DNA of 38,752 bases. Source: an uncultured Acidimicrobiales bacterium (GTDB taxonomy: Bacteria > Actinomycetota > Acidimicrobiia > Acidimicrobiales > SHLQ01). Within the stretch, counting starts at the first letter, position 1. Every line of letters starts with the position of its first letter. Where the stretch lies: positions 1 to 38,752 of the forward strand of contig CALLAA010000203.1 in the NCBI GenBank assembly GCA_938002955.1, read 5' to 3'. The position numbers and the translations under genes are program-made. Of this stretch, positions 6,802-14,146 are shown piece after piece. The notes beneath the pieces were generated by a model. The model searched no databases and was not told the DNA's origin. It was given only the letters and a program-made list of their open reading frames with translations.

Positions 6802-8699
6802 GGGGCCGCCAAGATGTTGGCGAGGCGGTTGCTGAGAACAACGGCGCTGAACGGCTTGGGAATCACGTCGGCGGCACCGAGCTCGAAGGCCTCTCGTAGC
6901 TCACCATCACGGATCCGCGAGCACGTAACGACGACCTTCATCTTGCCGAGGACCTGTTGACGTGCGAGGGAACGCAGCACCATAAGCCCGTCGGCTCCCA
7001 TGGCGTCCAGTTCGAGTAGCAGCAACCGTGGGGTCGGAAGCGGATCGATGCCGGTGAGGGCATTGATTGCATCGGACCCGGTCATGACATGGCGACTGGT
7101 TAGGCCCATTCGATCGAGAAGTTGGCCGAGCACCGTGGAGAGCGTGAGGTCGGACTCAACGAGCATGACGTCGACTCGACCTGAACCGGCGTCCATCCAG
7201 TCACTCGAAACGACCGGTGGACCATTGGTCTCCATGCTCTTCTTCATCAGTCGCTGCGCTCCATCGAGCAGGTTCCCGAGGCCGAGTCCCTCGCTTGGAA
7301 ATTCGACCACGGCAGCGCGACCAGGGGTGTGTGCGAGCTGCAGCCGCTGCACTGCTTTTTGAATGCGTGTGGTGGCAGCGGCGCGAGGAGCACCCTTGAG
7401 TAGGACGATGAGCTGCCCGTCAGCGGTTTCACCGATCAGGTCGTCGGTACGAAACTCGGTGGCGAGCCCCTCGTATAGCGCGGCCTTGCCGTCCTCGGTC
7501 AGTTCCGACTTGTCGATAAGCGCCAGCGACGCCACGCTGCTCGAACGGCCGAGCGCCGAGAGGGTGCGATCGAACAGCACTGCGGCGAGCGACCAGGGTT
7601 GAACGGTTGCGGTGAGAACCGGCGCGAATTCGGCCGTGTTGCGACGGTGGGTGAGCATGCCACGCAGGTGCAAGGCCCAACTGTCTGGATCATCGAAATC
7701 ATCGATCAGGAGGTCGGCTCCGAGCCGCCGGCATCGGGCCCGTTCGTTCGGGTCGACGGTAGCGACAGCGATAAGAACGTGCCGGGTTGCGGGCGTTGCT
7801 CGGACCAGCGAAACCACCGATGACGGGCCGCGAACATCGGGTCCGATGATCAATACCTGCGATGCGGTCGCCATGGTCCGCAATGCGTTGTCGATGTCTT
7901 CGACGATGAGCGCCTCGAAGCTGAATGGCCGGAGGTGCTTGTACAGGTCGTTGGCCCCGAGGAGCACGACACGGTGCAGCCAGTCGGGTTCGGGTTGTGA
8001 GATCGAGAAGATCTCGTCGGCGAGCTGCTTTGCCGGCGCCGAGTGGCAAAGAACCAGGTCGGCGTCGGTGGACACGGCTGCGAGATTTTCGCGCTGTACA
8101 CCGAGATCGTGAATCACGACCCTACGGGTGATTTCGGAACGACGCCCGACAGCGTTGAGCAGTCCCGATGCATCGCGAATGTTGGCCGGCGAATACACCA
8201 CGATGGCTGCGGCATTTTCCGGAGCGCTCATGAATGTCGGCGAGTGCGTCGTCAACGCGCCGCGCTGTTGAAGATGCCACATGACGGCATCGATGTTTGC
8301 GTCGATTGGGCTGACGAGATGGATGTGAAGCGATCCCTGTGGGGCGTCGTTCCAGTCATCTCCCGCAACGCGCAGGACCCGACGCAGCTCCTCAACTCGA
8401 GTGGCGAGGCCCGAGGCGGCACGACTGGAGAGCTTCGGGTCGCTGAACGCTTCTCCGAGCTCTCGCGCAAGACGTCCCGCGACGACGAGGTCCAGCGCGA
8501 ATAGCCATTGGGCCAGTAGCTCGATCTCTCGAGTACAGGAGTCTCTTTCGGCTGGTTGCAGGGGACGTCCCAGTAAAGCCACGACTCCCCGCTCAACAAT
8601 CGCCATTCGCTCTTCGATACGGTCGCTAATGCGCCGCCAAACAGCGTTTGGCTGATTCAGTCCTGACCTCGACCGATCATCCGATTGGATCGTTGCCAC
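6798..8699 (-). CDS. Multi-domain response-regulator-like protein with degenerate GGDEF and Glu-substituted receiver
   Basis: 633 residues from a GTG start with a weak ribosome site. Residues about 45-110 look like an HPt-type helical bundle, with Gln64 apparently where the phospho-His would be. Two alpha/beta segments (about 122-235 and 242-350) resemble receivers without an acidic pocket. About 365-490 resembles a GGDEF domain whose signature is lost (ETADGQL in place of R.GGDEF). About 508-630 is a clear receiver, but the phospho-acceptor Asp is Glu563 (LLLLELDAMGADG), while Thr592 and Lys615 of the active site remain. Glu can mimic a phosphorylated Asp, so the receiver may be locked on or work as a binding module. 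First gene of the operon with the HEAT protein and glycosyltransferase. No DNA-binding or membrane domain is seen. The boundaries are by eye; the C-terminal receiver is the firmest part. Confidence 0.78.
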   Translation of the reverse strand: MATIQSDDRSRSGLNQPNAVWRRISDRIEERMAIVERGVVALLGRPLQPAERDSCTREIELLAQWLFALDLVVAGRLARELGEAFSDPKLSSRAASGLATRVEELRRVLRVAGDDWNDAPQGSLHIHLVSPIDANIDAVMWHLQQRGALTTHSPTFMSAPENAAAIVVYSPANIRDASGLLNAVGRRSEITRRVVIHDLGVQRENLAAVSTDADLVLCHSAPAKQLADEIFSISQPEPDWLHRVVLLGANDLYKHLRPFSFEALIVEDIDNALRTMATASQVLIIGPDVRGPSSVVSLVRATPATRHVLIAVATVDPNERARCRRLGADLLIDDFDDPDSWALHLRGMLTHRRNTAEFAPVLTATVQPWSLAAVLFDRTLSALGRSSSVASLALIDKSELTEDGKAALYEGLATEFRTDDLIGETADGQLIVLLKGAPRAAATTRIQKAVQRLQLAHTPGRAAVVEFPSEGLGLGNLLDGAQRLMKKSMETNGPPVVSSDWMDAGSGRVDVMLVESDLTLSTVLGQLLDRMGLTSRHVMTGSDAINALTGIDPLPTPRLLLLELDAMGADGLMVLRSLARQQVLGKMKVVVTCSRIRDGELREAFELGAADVIPKPFSAVVLSNRLANILAAP

Positions 8700-8834
8700 A
8701 GTGGGTTTCTCGGCCTAGATCGGGCCAACGTTAAGGATCGGCTGGCAATGGGGTCATCTGGCCCAGACGCATCGAAAAGTCACCGAACTAGCAATTATGT
8801 TGGGATCACGTCCGAAATTCACCGGAGAACCATC

Positions 8835-8863
8835 TTGCCAACCTAACGATCGTTCGGTAGTCT
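8835..8863 (+). promoter_or_regulatory. Candidate promoter of the TetR-carboxylase operon
   Basis: TTGCCA (8835-8840, five of six matches to TTGACA), a 17-base spacer and TAGTCT (8858-8863) fit a sigma-70-type promoter whose transcript would start near 8870, about 20 bases before the ATG at 8890. The -10 is weak. The spacer is almost filled by a palindrome, which supports a repressor-controlled promoter. Confidence 0.5.
8841..8858. promoter_or_regulatory. Candidate autoregulatory TetR operator
   Basis: This 18-base near-perfect palindrome has the perfect core AACGATCGTT at 8845-8854 and outer arms ACCT/CGGT that differ at one base pair. It lies between the proposed -35 and -10 and ends 31 bases before the TetR start codon. 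Size, symmetry and position are typical of a TetR-dimer operator, so self-repression is the natural reading. Binding itself is inferred. Confidence 0.6.
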
Positions 8864-8889
8864 GCATTCGGTAGCCGCCAAGGACGTGT

Positions 8890-9504
8890 ATGGCAGTCGT
8901 TGAGAAGTCACCCATGCAAACAGAACACGGTCGAGACCGGATCCTGCGCGTCGCCGCCAACCTGTTCTTGACCAAGGGGTACGCCGAAACATCGCTGCGC
9001 ACCATTGCCGATGCAGCCGAAATGCGGCCCGCATCGATCTATCACCACTTCGATTCGAAGGATGCGCTCCTTAGCGAGATCCTCGACATCGGCATGCACG
9101 CGGTGACAACCGCCTTCACGGCGGCCCGAGAGGAACTCGGCAGCGAGGCAACCGGACGGCAACAGCTACAAGCACACGTTGCCGGACACCTGCGAGCCCT
9201 GTTTGCGAACCAAGCCTTCACCGCAGCACATGTGACCGTCTTTCCATTCGCCCCAGCAGACGTCCGAGCGGCCTCGGTCCCTCAACGCGACGAGTACGAG
9301 GCGCTATGGACCGACATGCTGTCCCACATCGCCCCTGGCCTTGGGAGCGACGCCCTCCGCCTCACCCGCCTTGCGCTCTTCGGTGCAATGAACTCAGCCG
9401 TGCAGTGGTTCGACCACACCGAAGGTTCGGTCGATGACCTCGCCGCCACCATCGTCGACACGTTGTGGCATGGCCTAGCGCCCCGTACCGGAGGTACCTC
9501 GTAA
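8890..9504 (+). CDS. TetR/AcrR-family transcriptional regulator
   Basis: 204 residues. The N-terminal helix-turn-helix domain spans about 17-65 with typical landmarks: AANLFLTKGYAETSLR, then IADAAEM, then IYHHFDSKDALL. The C-terminal part is the helical ligand and dimer domain. The start ATG follows AAGGA at 8880-8884 with a 5-base gap. The TAA stop overlaps the ATG of the carboxylase beta-subunit gene (TAATG), so regulator and enzymes are co-translated, and a palindrome sits in the promoter in front. By analogy with other TetR regulators of acyl-CoA catabolic operons it probably senses an acyl-CoA ester from the pathway and represses its own operon. The ligand is not predictable. It could also act on the divergent signalling gene, whose start is 190 bases away. 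Confidence 0.9.
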   Translation: MAVVEKSPMQTEHGRDRILRVAANLFLTKGYAETSLRTIADAAEMRPASIYHHFDSKDALLSEILDIGMHAVTTAFTAAREELGSEATGRQQLQAHVAGHLRALFANQAFTAAHVTVFPFAPADVRAASVPQRDEYEALWTDMLSHIAPGLGSDALRLTRLALFGAMNSAVQWFDHTEGSVDDLAATIVDTLWHGLAPRTGGTS

Positions 9505-11141
9505 TGCGCCCAATCACCAACACCATCGACCCCGCGAGCGCGCTGTTCGCCACGAACGCTGCTGCCTATCGGTCCGACCTCGACCGGTTGCGAGAGGCCA
9601 TGCAGTTCGCGATCGACGGTGGCAACCACCCCTCTCGTGCCGGCCGTCAGCGATCCATAGATCGCCACCACGGACGCGGCAAGGTCATGACCCGCGATCG
9701 GATCGACATGGTCATCGACGAAGGCAGCCCGTTTCTCGAACTGTCGACGCTGGCTGGTTATGGCCAGGCTGACGACGAGTTTCCTGGGGCGGGCATCGTC
9801 ACCGGTATCGGCATCGTCCATGGCGTGCCGTGGATGTTCATCGCCAATGACGCCACGGTGAAGGGCGGTTCGCTCTTTCCCGCTGGCATTAAGAAGCATG
9901 TGCGCGCACAAGACATCGCCCGCGAAAATGACCTTGGCTGTATCTACTTAGTGGATTCGGGCGGAGCGTTCCTGCCGATGCAAGATGAGGTCTTCCCCGA
10001 TCAAGACCACTTCGGTGGCACCTTCTACCGACAAGCACAAATGTCGGCTGCCGGACTTCCGCAGCTCTCGGTCGTACTCGGCGGCTGCACGGCAGGCGGT
10101 GCATACGTACCAGCGCTCAGCGACGAAGTCATTATGGTCGAGGGCATCGGCCGCATCTTCCTCGGCGGTCCCCCGATCGTGAAGGCCGCGCTCGGCGAGG
10201 TTGTCGATCCCGACGACCTCGGCGGAGCAGCGCTCCACACGAGAGAGTCCGGGGTCAGCGACTACATGGTTCAGACCGAAGCCGAGGCATACGGCCTGCT
10301 GCGCGAGATCTGTGCCAACACAAACCGTCGCTCCATCGCCGACCGCCAAGACTGGTACGACTGGATCGAGCCCGAAGCGCCAGCGCATCCCGCCGAAGAG
10401 ATTCTCGGAATCATCAACGACGACACTCGCATCCCCTACGACGCCCGCCAGATTATTGCGCGACTCGTCGATGGGAGTCGCTTCTCTGAGTTCAAACCAG
10501 AGTGGGGCAATTCGATCGTCGTTGGGTTTACCAGGATCTGGGGCCACCTGGTCGGCGTCATTGCGAACAATGGCATCATCTTTAGCGAAGACGCACTGAA
10601 GGCCACCCACTTCATCGAGCTGTGCAACCAGCGAAGCGTTCCACTGCTGTTCTTGCAGAACACGACCGGCTACATGGTCGGGCGCGATTCTGAGATCGGC
10701 GGCATCGCAAAGAACGGAGCCAAGATGGTGACCGCTGTCGCCAACGCTCGCGTCCCGAAGTTCACCGTGCTCATCGGCGGCTCATACGGTGCCGGCAACT
10801 ACGGCATGTGCGGTCGAGGCTTCGATCCCCGCTTCCTCTTCGCGTGGCCGAACAGCAGAATCGCGACGATGGCTGCCGACACCGCCGAGACCGTGCTCAC
10901 CGACATTCGCCTCGGTGGGATGAGAGGCGCCGAGACAACGAACGAAGAGATCGCTGAAATTCGATCATCGATTCGGGCGCAGTACGAGGAACAGTCAGAT
11001 CCGTATTACGCCACGTCCCGACTGTGGGATGACGGCCTCATCAGCCCACTCGACACGAGAGACGCACTTGGCCTCTGCCTCTCGCTCGCCGCACGACAAG
11101 ACGCTCCGGTCGCCGGCGACCGCATCGTGTACAGGATGTGA
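9504..11141 (+). CDS. Acyl-CoA carboxylase beta subunit (methylcrotonyl-CoA carboxylase type)
   Basis: 545 residues from the ATG at 9504. GGAGG at 9490-9494 lies 9 bases before it and decides this start over an in-frame ATG at 9465 inside the tetR gene. The carboxyltransferase fold shows IYLVDSGGAFLPMQ, the VFPDQDHFGG loop, GGCTAGGAYVPALSD and IFLGGPPIVKAA in the N-half, and FLQNTTGYMVG, GSYGAGNYGMCGR and the AWPNSRIA strand in the C-half. This pattern is closest to the beta subunits of 3-methylcrotonyl-CoA (LiuB/MccB) and geranyl-CoA (AtuC) carboxylases rather than propionyl- or acetyl-CoA carboxylases. It moves the carboxyl from biotin to the acyl-CoA and needs the alpha subunit encoded 4 bases downstream. 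Length is normal. Leucine breakdown is the default reading; acyclic terpenoid breakdown remains possible. Confidence 0.9.
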   Translation: MRPITNTIDPASALFATNAAAYRSDLDRLREAMQFAIDGGNHPSRAGRQRSIDRHHGRGKVMTRDRIDMVIDEGSPFLELSTLAGYGQADDEFPGAGIVTGIGIVHGVPWMFIANDATVKGGSLFPAGIKKHVRAQDIARENDLGCIYLVDSGGAFLPMQDEVFPDQDHFGGTFYRQAQMSAAGLPQLSVVLGGCTAGGAYVPALSDEVIMVEGIGRIFLGGPPIVKAALGEVVDPDDLGGAALHTRESGVSDYMVQTEAEAYGLLREICANTNRRSIADRQDWYDWIEPEAPAHPAEEILGIINDDTRIPYDARQIIARLVDGSRFSEFKPEWGNSIVVGFTRIWGHLVGVIANNGIIFSEDALKATHFIELCNQRSVPLLFLQNTTGYMVGRDSEIGGIAKNGAKMVTAVANARVPKFTVLIGGSYGAGNYGMCGRGFDPRFLFAWPNSRIATMAADTAETVLTDIRLGGMRGAETTNEEIAEIRSSIRAQYEEQSDPYYATSRLWDDGLISPLDTRDALGLCLSLAARQDAPVAGDRIVYRM

Positions 11142-11145
11142 CCAA

Positions 11146-12951
11146 ATGACGACCAACTCCGCAACCCCTTCGAACACCACGAGCATCCCGTGTCCAGACC
11201 CGGACATGGTCGTTCTCGTCGCTAATCGTGGCGAGATCGCACGACGTGTCATTCGCACCTGCGCGGCATGGGGCGTCAAGAGCGTCGCCGTATACGCAGA
11301 CCCAGACGAACACGCACCTCACGTCACCGAAGCCACAGCGTCCGAGCACATCGGCCCGGCCGCTCTTGCAGACTCCTACCTGTCGATCCCAGCAATTCTC
11401 GACGCCGCCAAGCGGTCTGGGGCAACGCACATCCACCCGGGCTACGGGTTCCTTTCGGAACGGACCGACTTCGCCGAAGCCGTGGTTGCCGCCGGGTTGA
11501 CCTGGGCCGGGCCAACACCTGCGTCGGTTGCCAGCATGGGTTCCAAGATCGAAGCCCGCAAGGTCGCCGAACGCGCCGGCGTGCCCGTCATTCCTGGCTT
11601 CAATGACAGCCAAGATCCCGATGCGCTCGCCGCAGCAGCGGACCGCATTGGCTATCCGATTCTCGTAAAGGCATCGGCCGGCGGTGGTGGCAAGGGCATT
11701 CGCATAGCGCACTCCCCCGACGAGTTCGACACCGCCTTGACCGACGCTCGCACCGAAGCAATGCGCTCGTTCGGCAACGACGACGTGATCGTCGAGCGCT
11801 ACATCACGCGCCCGCGCCACATCGAGGTCCAGGTCGTCGGAGACAAACATGGCGCGGCCATCGACCTCGGCACTCGGGAGTGCTCGGTACAACGGCGCTA
11901 CCAGAAAGTTGTCGAGGAAGCACCAGCGTCGAACCTCGATCCAGAGACCGAGGCGTCGATGCGCGCCGCAGCAGTCGCGCTTACAACGCGCATTGGGTAC
12001 GACTCAGTTGGCACGGTCGAATTCATCGTCGACGCCGCAAGCCACGAATTCTTCTTTCTCGAAATGAACACGCGGATACAGGTGGAGCACACGGTCACCG
12101 AGCAGGTCACGGGCGTGGATCTCATCGCCGTACAGCTCTCCGTCGCGACGGGCGAGCCGCTGACATTGTCCCCCGATCACTTCGACACAGCACTTGCCAC
12201 AAGCCCTGCCCATTCGATCGAGGCCCGAATCACCGCCGAGGACCCGTGGGGCGGACACATGCCCCAAACCGGCCTCGTGACGACCTTGCAGGTTCCCGAC
12301 GGCGACGATGTTCGTTGGGATGCAGCCATCGTCGAGGGCTCCGAGATCAGCCCGTTCTACGACTCGGTGATCGGCAAGCTCATCGTGACCGCCGGGTCAC
12401 GGCCGGACGCGATCGCGGCACTCGAAACTGCGCTGCAGTCGCTGTCGATCGATGGGTTGACCACAAACGTCGACTTCCACCGATGGCTGCTCCTTCAGCC
12501 CGAGATGCGCCTAGGCGACATGACGACGCGGTTCCTCGACGAAACACCACTCCCTCGATCAACACCATTCGTCGATATGGCGCACTCACCGTGGCAAACA
12601 CTGTCGGCTCGGCGCCTTACCCCACATCGCTCCGAGCTCGCCTTCGACAGCCCAAGCCGTGACGACCGTTGGCACGGATCAGCAAGAACTGGCGACGCTG
12701 GATCCCACATCGAATCGCCGTTCCCCGGCCTCATCACCGAGATCCTCGTCGACGTCGGCGACAGCGTTGCGGCGGGCCAGACGCTGCTCACGATCGAGGC
12801 GATGAAGATGCTGCACCCGCTCACCGCAGCGGGCCCGACGACCATTGCGTCCATCGACGTCTCCGCTGGACAGCAGGTTGAAACCGGCGACACCCTCATC
12901 ACCTTTACGCAAACCCCATCAGATATCGACACGACAGGATCCGCACAATGA
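11146..12951 (+). CDS. Biotin-dependent acyl-CoA carboxylase alpha subunit
   Basis: 601 residues from the ATG at 11146, 4 bases after the stop of the beta-subunit gene. The longer frame from 11029 lies inside that gene and is rejected. Domains in order: biotin carboxylase N-domain (VLVANRGEIARRV near residue 24), ATP-grasp (KASAGGGGKGIRI glycine loop; EMNTRIQVEHTVTE active-site strand), biotin-carboxylase C-domain, a linker of about 70-80 residues, and a biotinyl domain with EAMKM, where Lys554 should carry biotin. It carboxylates biotin with ATP and bicarbonate and hands it to the beta subunit. The linker between the carboxylase and biotinyl domains, which in this family holds the BT domain, is short. 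The 3' end overlaps the dehydrogenase gene by 4 bases. Substrate follows the beta subunit. Confidence 0.92.
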   Translation: MTTNSATPSNTTSIPCPDPDMVVLVANRGEIARRVIRTCAAWGVKSVAVYADPDEHAPHVTEATASEHIGPAALADSYLSIPAILDAAKRSGATHIHPGYGFLSERTDFAEAVVAAGLTWAGPTPASVASMGSKIEARKVAERAGVPVIPGFNDSQDPDALAAAADRIGYPILVKASAGGGGKGIRIAHSPDEFDTALTDARTEAMRSFGNDDVIVERYITRPRHIEVQVVGDKHGAAIDLGTRECSVQRRYQKVVEEAPASNLDPETEASMRAAAVALTTRIGYDSVGTVEFIVDAASHEFFFLEMNTRIQVEHTVTEQVTGVDLIAVQLSVATGEPLTLSPDHFDTALATSPAHSIEARITAEDPWGGHMPQTGLVTTLQVPDGDDVRWDAAIVEGSEISPFYDSVIGKLIVTAGSRPDAIAALETALQSLSIDGLTTNVDFHRWLLLQPEMRLGDMTTRFLDETPLPRSTPFVDMAHSPWQTLSARRLTPHRSELAFDSPSRDDRWHGSARTGDAGSHIESPFPGLITEILVDVGDSVAAGQTLLTIEAMKMLHPLTAAGPTTIASIDVSAGQQVETGDTLITFTQTPSDIDTTGSAQ

Positions 12952-14102
12952 CGCTCCGCAATGCATACATGACCGACGAACTCGAAGCGATCTACGACCA
13001 GACGGTCGACTTCGTCCGCAAAGAGGTCGTCCCTCACGGCGAGGCATGGGAAGAAGCGGGCAAGGTCCCCCGCGACGTGCTTGAGCAGATGGGTGGTCTC
13101 GGCATGTTCTCGTTGCGAGTACCCGAAGAGCACGGCGGCCTCGGCATGGGATACGTCGCAAGCGCAGTCTTCTCCGAGGCGTTGGGGTCGTCGACATTTG
13201 CTGGCTTCGACGTGACCGCACTTGTGCACACCGACATGGCCTCTCCTCACCTGATCAACTCTGGCAATCAGGAGCAGTTCGACCGGTATCTTCCTGGCAT
13301 CATGGCCGGCACGCACATCATGGCGATTGGCGTGAGCGAGCCAGACGCTGGCTCCGACGTTGCCGGCATGCGTACATCGGCGGTGAAAGATGGCGACGGG
13401 TGGCGTATCAACGGCACCAAGATGTTCATCACCAACGGCGTGTACGGTGACACGGTTATCGTCGCTGCTCGAACCGACACTGACAACAAGTACGGCATCT
13501 CGATGTTTCTCGTCGACCACGGGACCGAGGGCTTCTCTGTCGGCACCAAGCTGGACAAGCACGGCTGGCGATGCAGCGACACCGCTGAGCTCATCCTCGA
13601 AGACTGCTTTGTGCCCGACGAGAACTTGCTCGGGACGGTGCACCGCGGTTTTTACGAGACGATGAAGAACTTCCAGAACGAGCGCATGGTTCTGATTGGA
13701 ATGGGTGTGGGAGCTGCCCAGGCGGCGATCGACATGACGAACGAGTACTGCCAAGAGCGAGGTGCATTCGGAGGCAAGCTGTACGACCTCGGTGCCATCC
13801 GCCAGCGCATGGCGATGAACCAGGCAAAGGTCGACGCTGCTCGGGCATCGATGTACCACGCTGCATGGCTTGGTGATCAGGGCGAGGACAACGTCAAGGC
13901 CATGTCTGGAGCGAAGGCCTGGGGTTGCGAGATCGTTCAGGAAGTTATGTACGACTGCGTCCAGTTCCACGGCGGCATGGGCTACATGCGTGAGTCGGCA
14001 ATCGAGCGCATGTCTCGCGACGCACGCATTCTGCCGATCGGTGGTGGCGCCACAGAGGTCATGCTCGAAGAGGTCGCAAAGCGCAGTTACGCCGGGTCGT
14101 AG
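12948..14102 (+). CDS. Acyl-CoA dehydrogenase, isovaleryl/citronellyl-CoA type
   Basis: 384 residues, complete. The FAD and acyl-CoA binding landmarks are present: GVSEPDAGSDVAGM (129-141), INGTKMFITNG (154-164) and FHGGMGYMRES (340-350). The usual catalytic Glu near the C-terminus is absent: the IYEGT position reads IGGGA at 364-368. Instead Glu245 in NERMV matches the catalytic Glu of isovaleryl-CoA and long-chain acyl-CoA dehydrogenases, which lies on helix G. The enzyme should make the alpha-beta double bond that the neighbouring carboxylase needs: isovaleryl-CoA to methylcrotonyl-CoA, or citronellyl-CoA to geranyl-CoA. ATGA overlap with the alpha-subunit gene couples expression. It is the last gene of the operon; no enoyl-CoA hydratase or HMG-CoA lyase follows. 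Confidence 0.9.
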   Translation: MTLRNAYMTDELEAIYDQTVDFVRKEVVPHGEAWEEAGKVPRDVLEQMGGLGMFSLRVPEEHGGLGMGYVASAVFSEALGSSTFAGFDVTALVHTDMASPHLINSGNQEQFDRYLPGIMAGTHIMAIGVSEPDAGSDVAGMRTSAVKDGDGWRINGTKMFITNGVYGDTVIVAARTDTDNKYGISMFLVDHGTEGFSVGTKLDKHGWRCSDTAELILEDCFVPDENLLGTVHRGFYETMKNFQNERMVLIGMGVGAAQAAIDMTNEYCQERGAFGGKLYDLGAIRQRMAMNQAKVDAARASMYHAAWLGDQGEDNVKAMSGAKAWGCEIVQEVMYDCVQFHGGMGYMRESAIERMSRDARILPIGGGATEVMLEEVAKRSYAGS

Positions 14103-14108
14103 GCGATC

Positions 14109-14137
14109 TTGACGCAGGCGTCTCCCCTGCCGATACA
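14109..14137 (+). promoter_or_regulatory. Possible promoter of the O-antigen ligase-like gene
   Basis: TTGACG (14109-14114), 17 bases, then GATACA (14132-14137). The -35 is good and the -10 poor. The transcript would start only a few bases before the ATG at 14147, so it would be nearly leaderless. An internal GACGC/GCGTC inverted repeat lies within the -35 and spacer. Proposed from spacing only. Confidence 0.3.
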
Positions 14138-14146
14138 AAGAGGGTC

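Noticed and set aside
14112-14123. Small GACGC-AG-GCGTC hairpin after the acyl-CoA dehydrogenase as a terminator
   Set aside because: The loop is only 2 bases and no T-run follows; it overlaps a better promoter candidate.
12495-14138. Long minus-strand open frame (547 codons) opposite the acyl-CoA dehydrogenase and carboxylase alpha genes
   Set aside because: It is fully antisense to two genes with intact family motifs, has no recognisable domain, and is a usual by-product of high-GC codon use.
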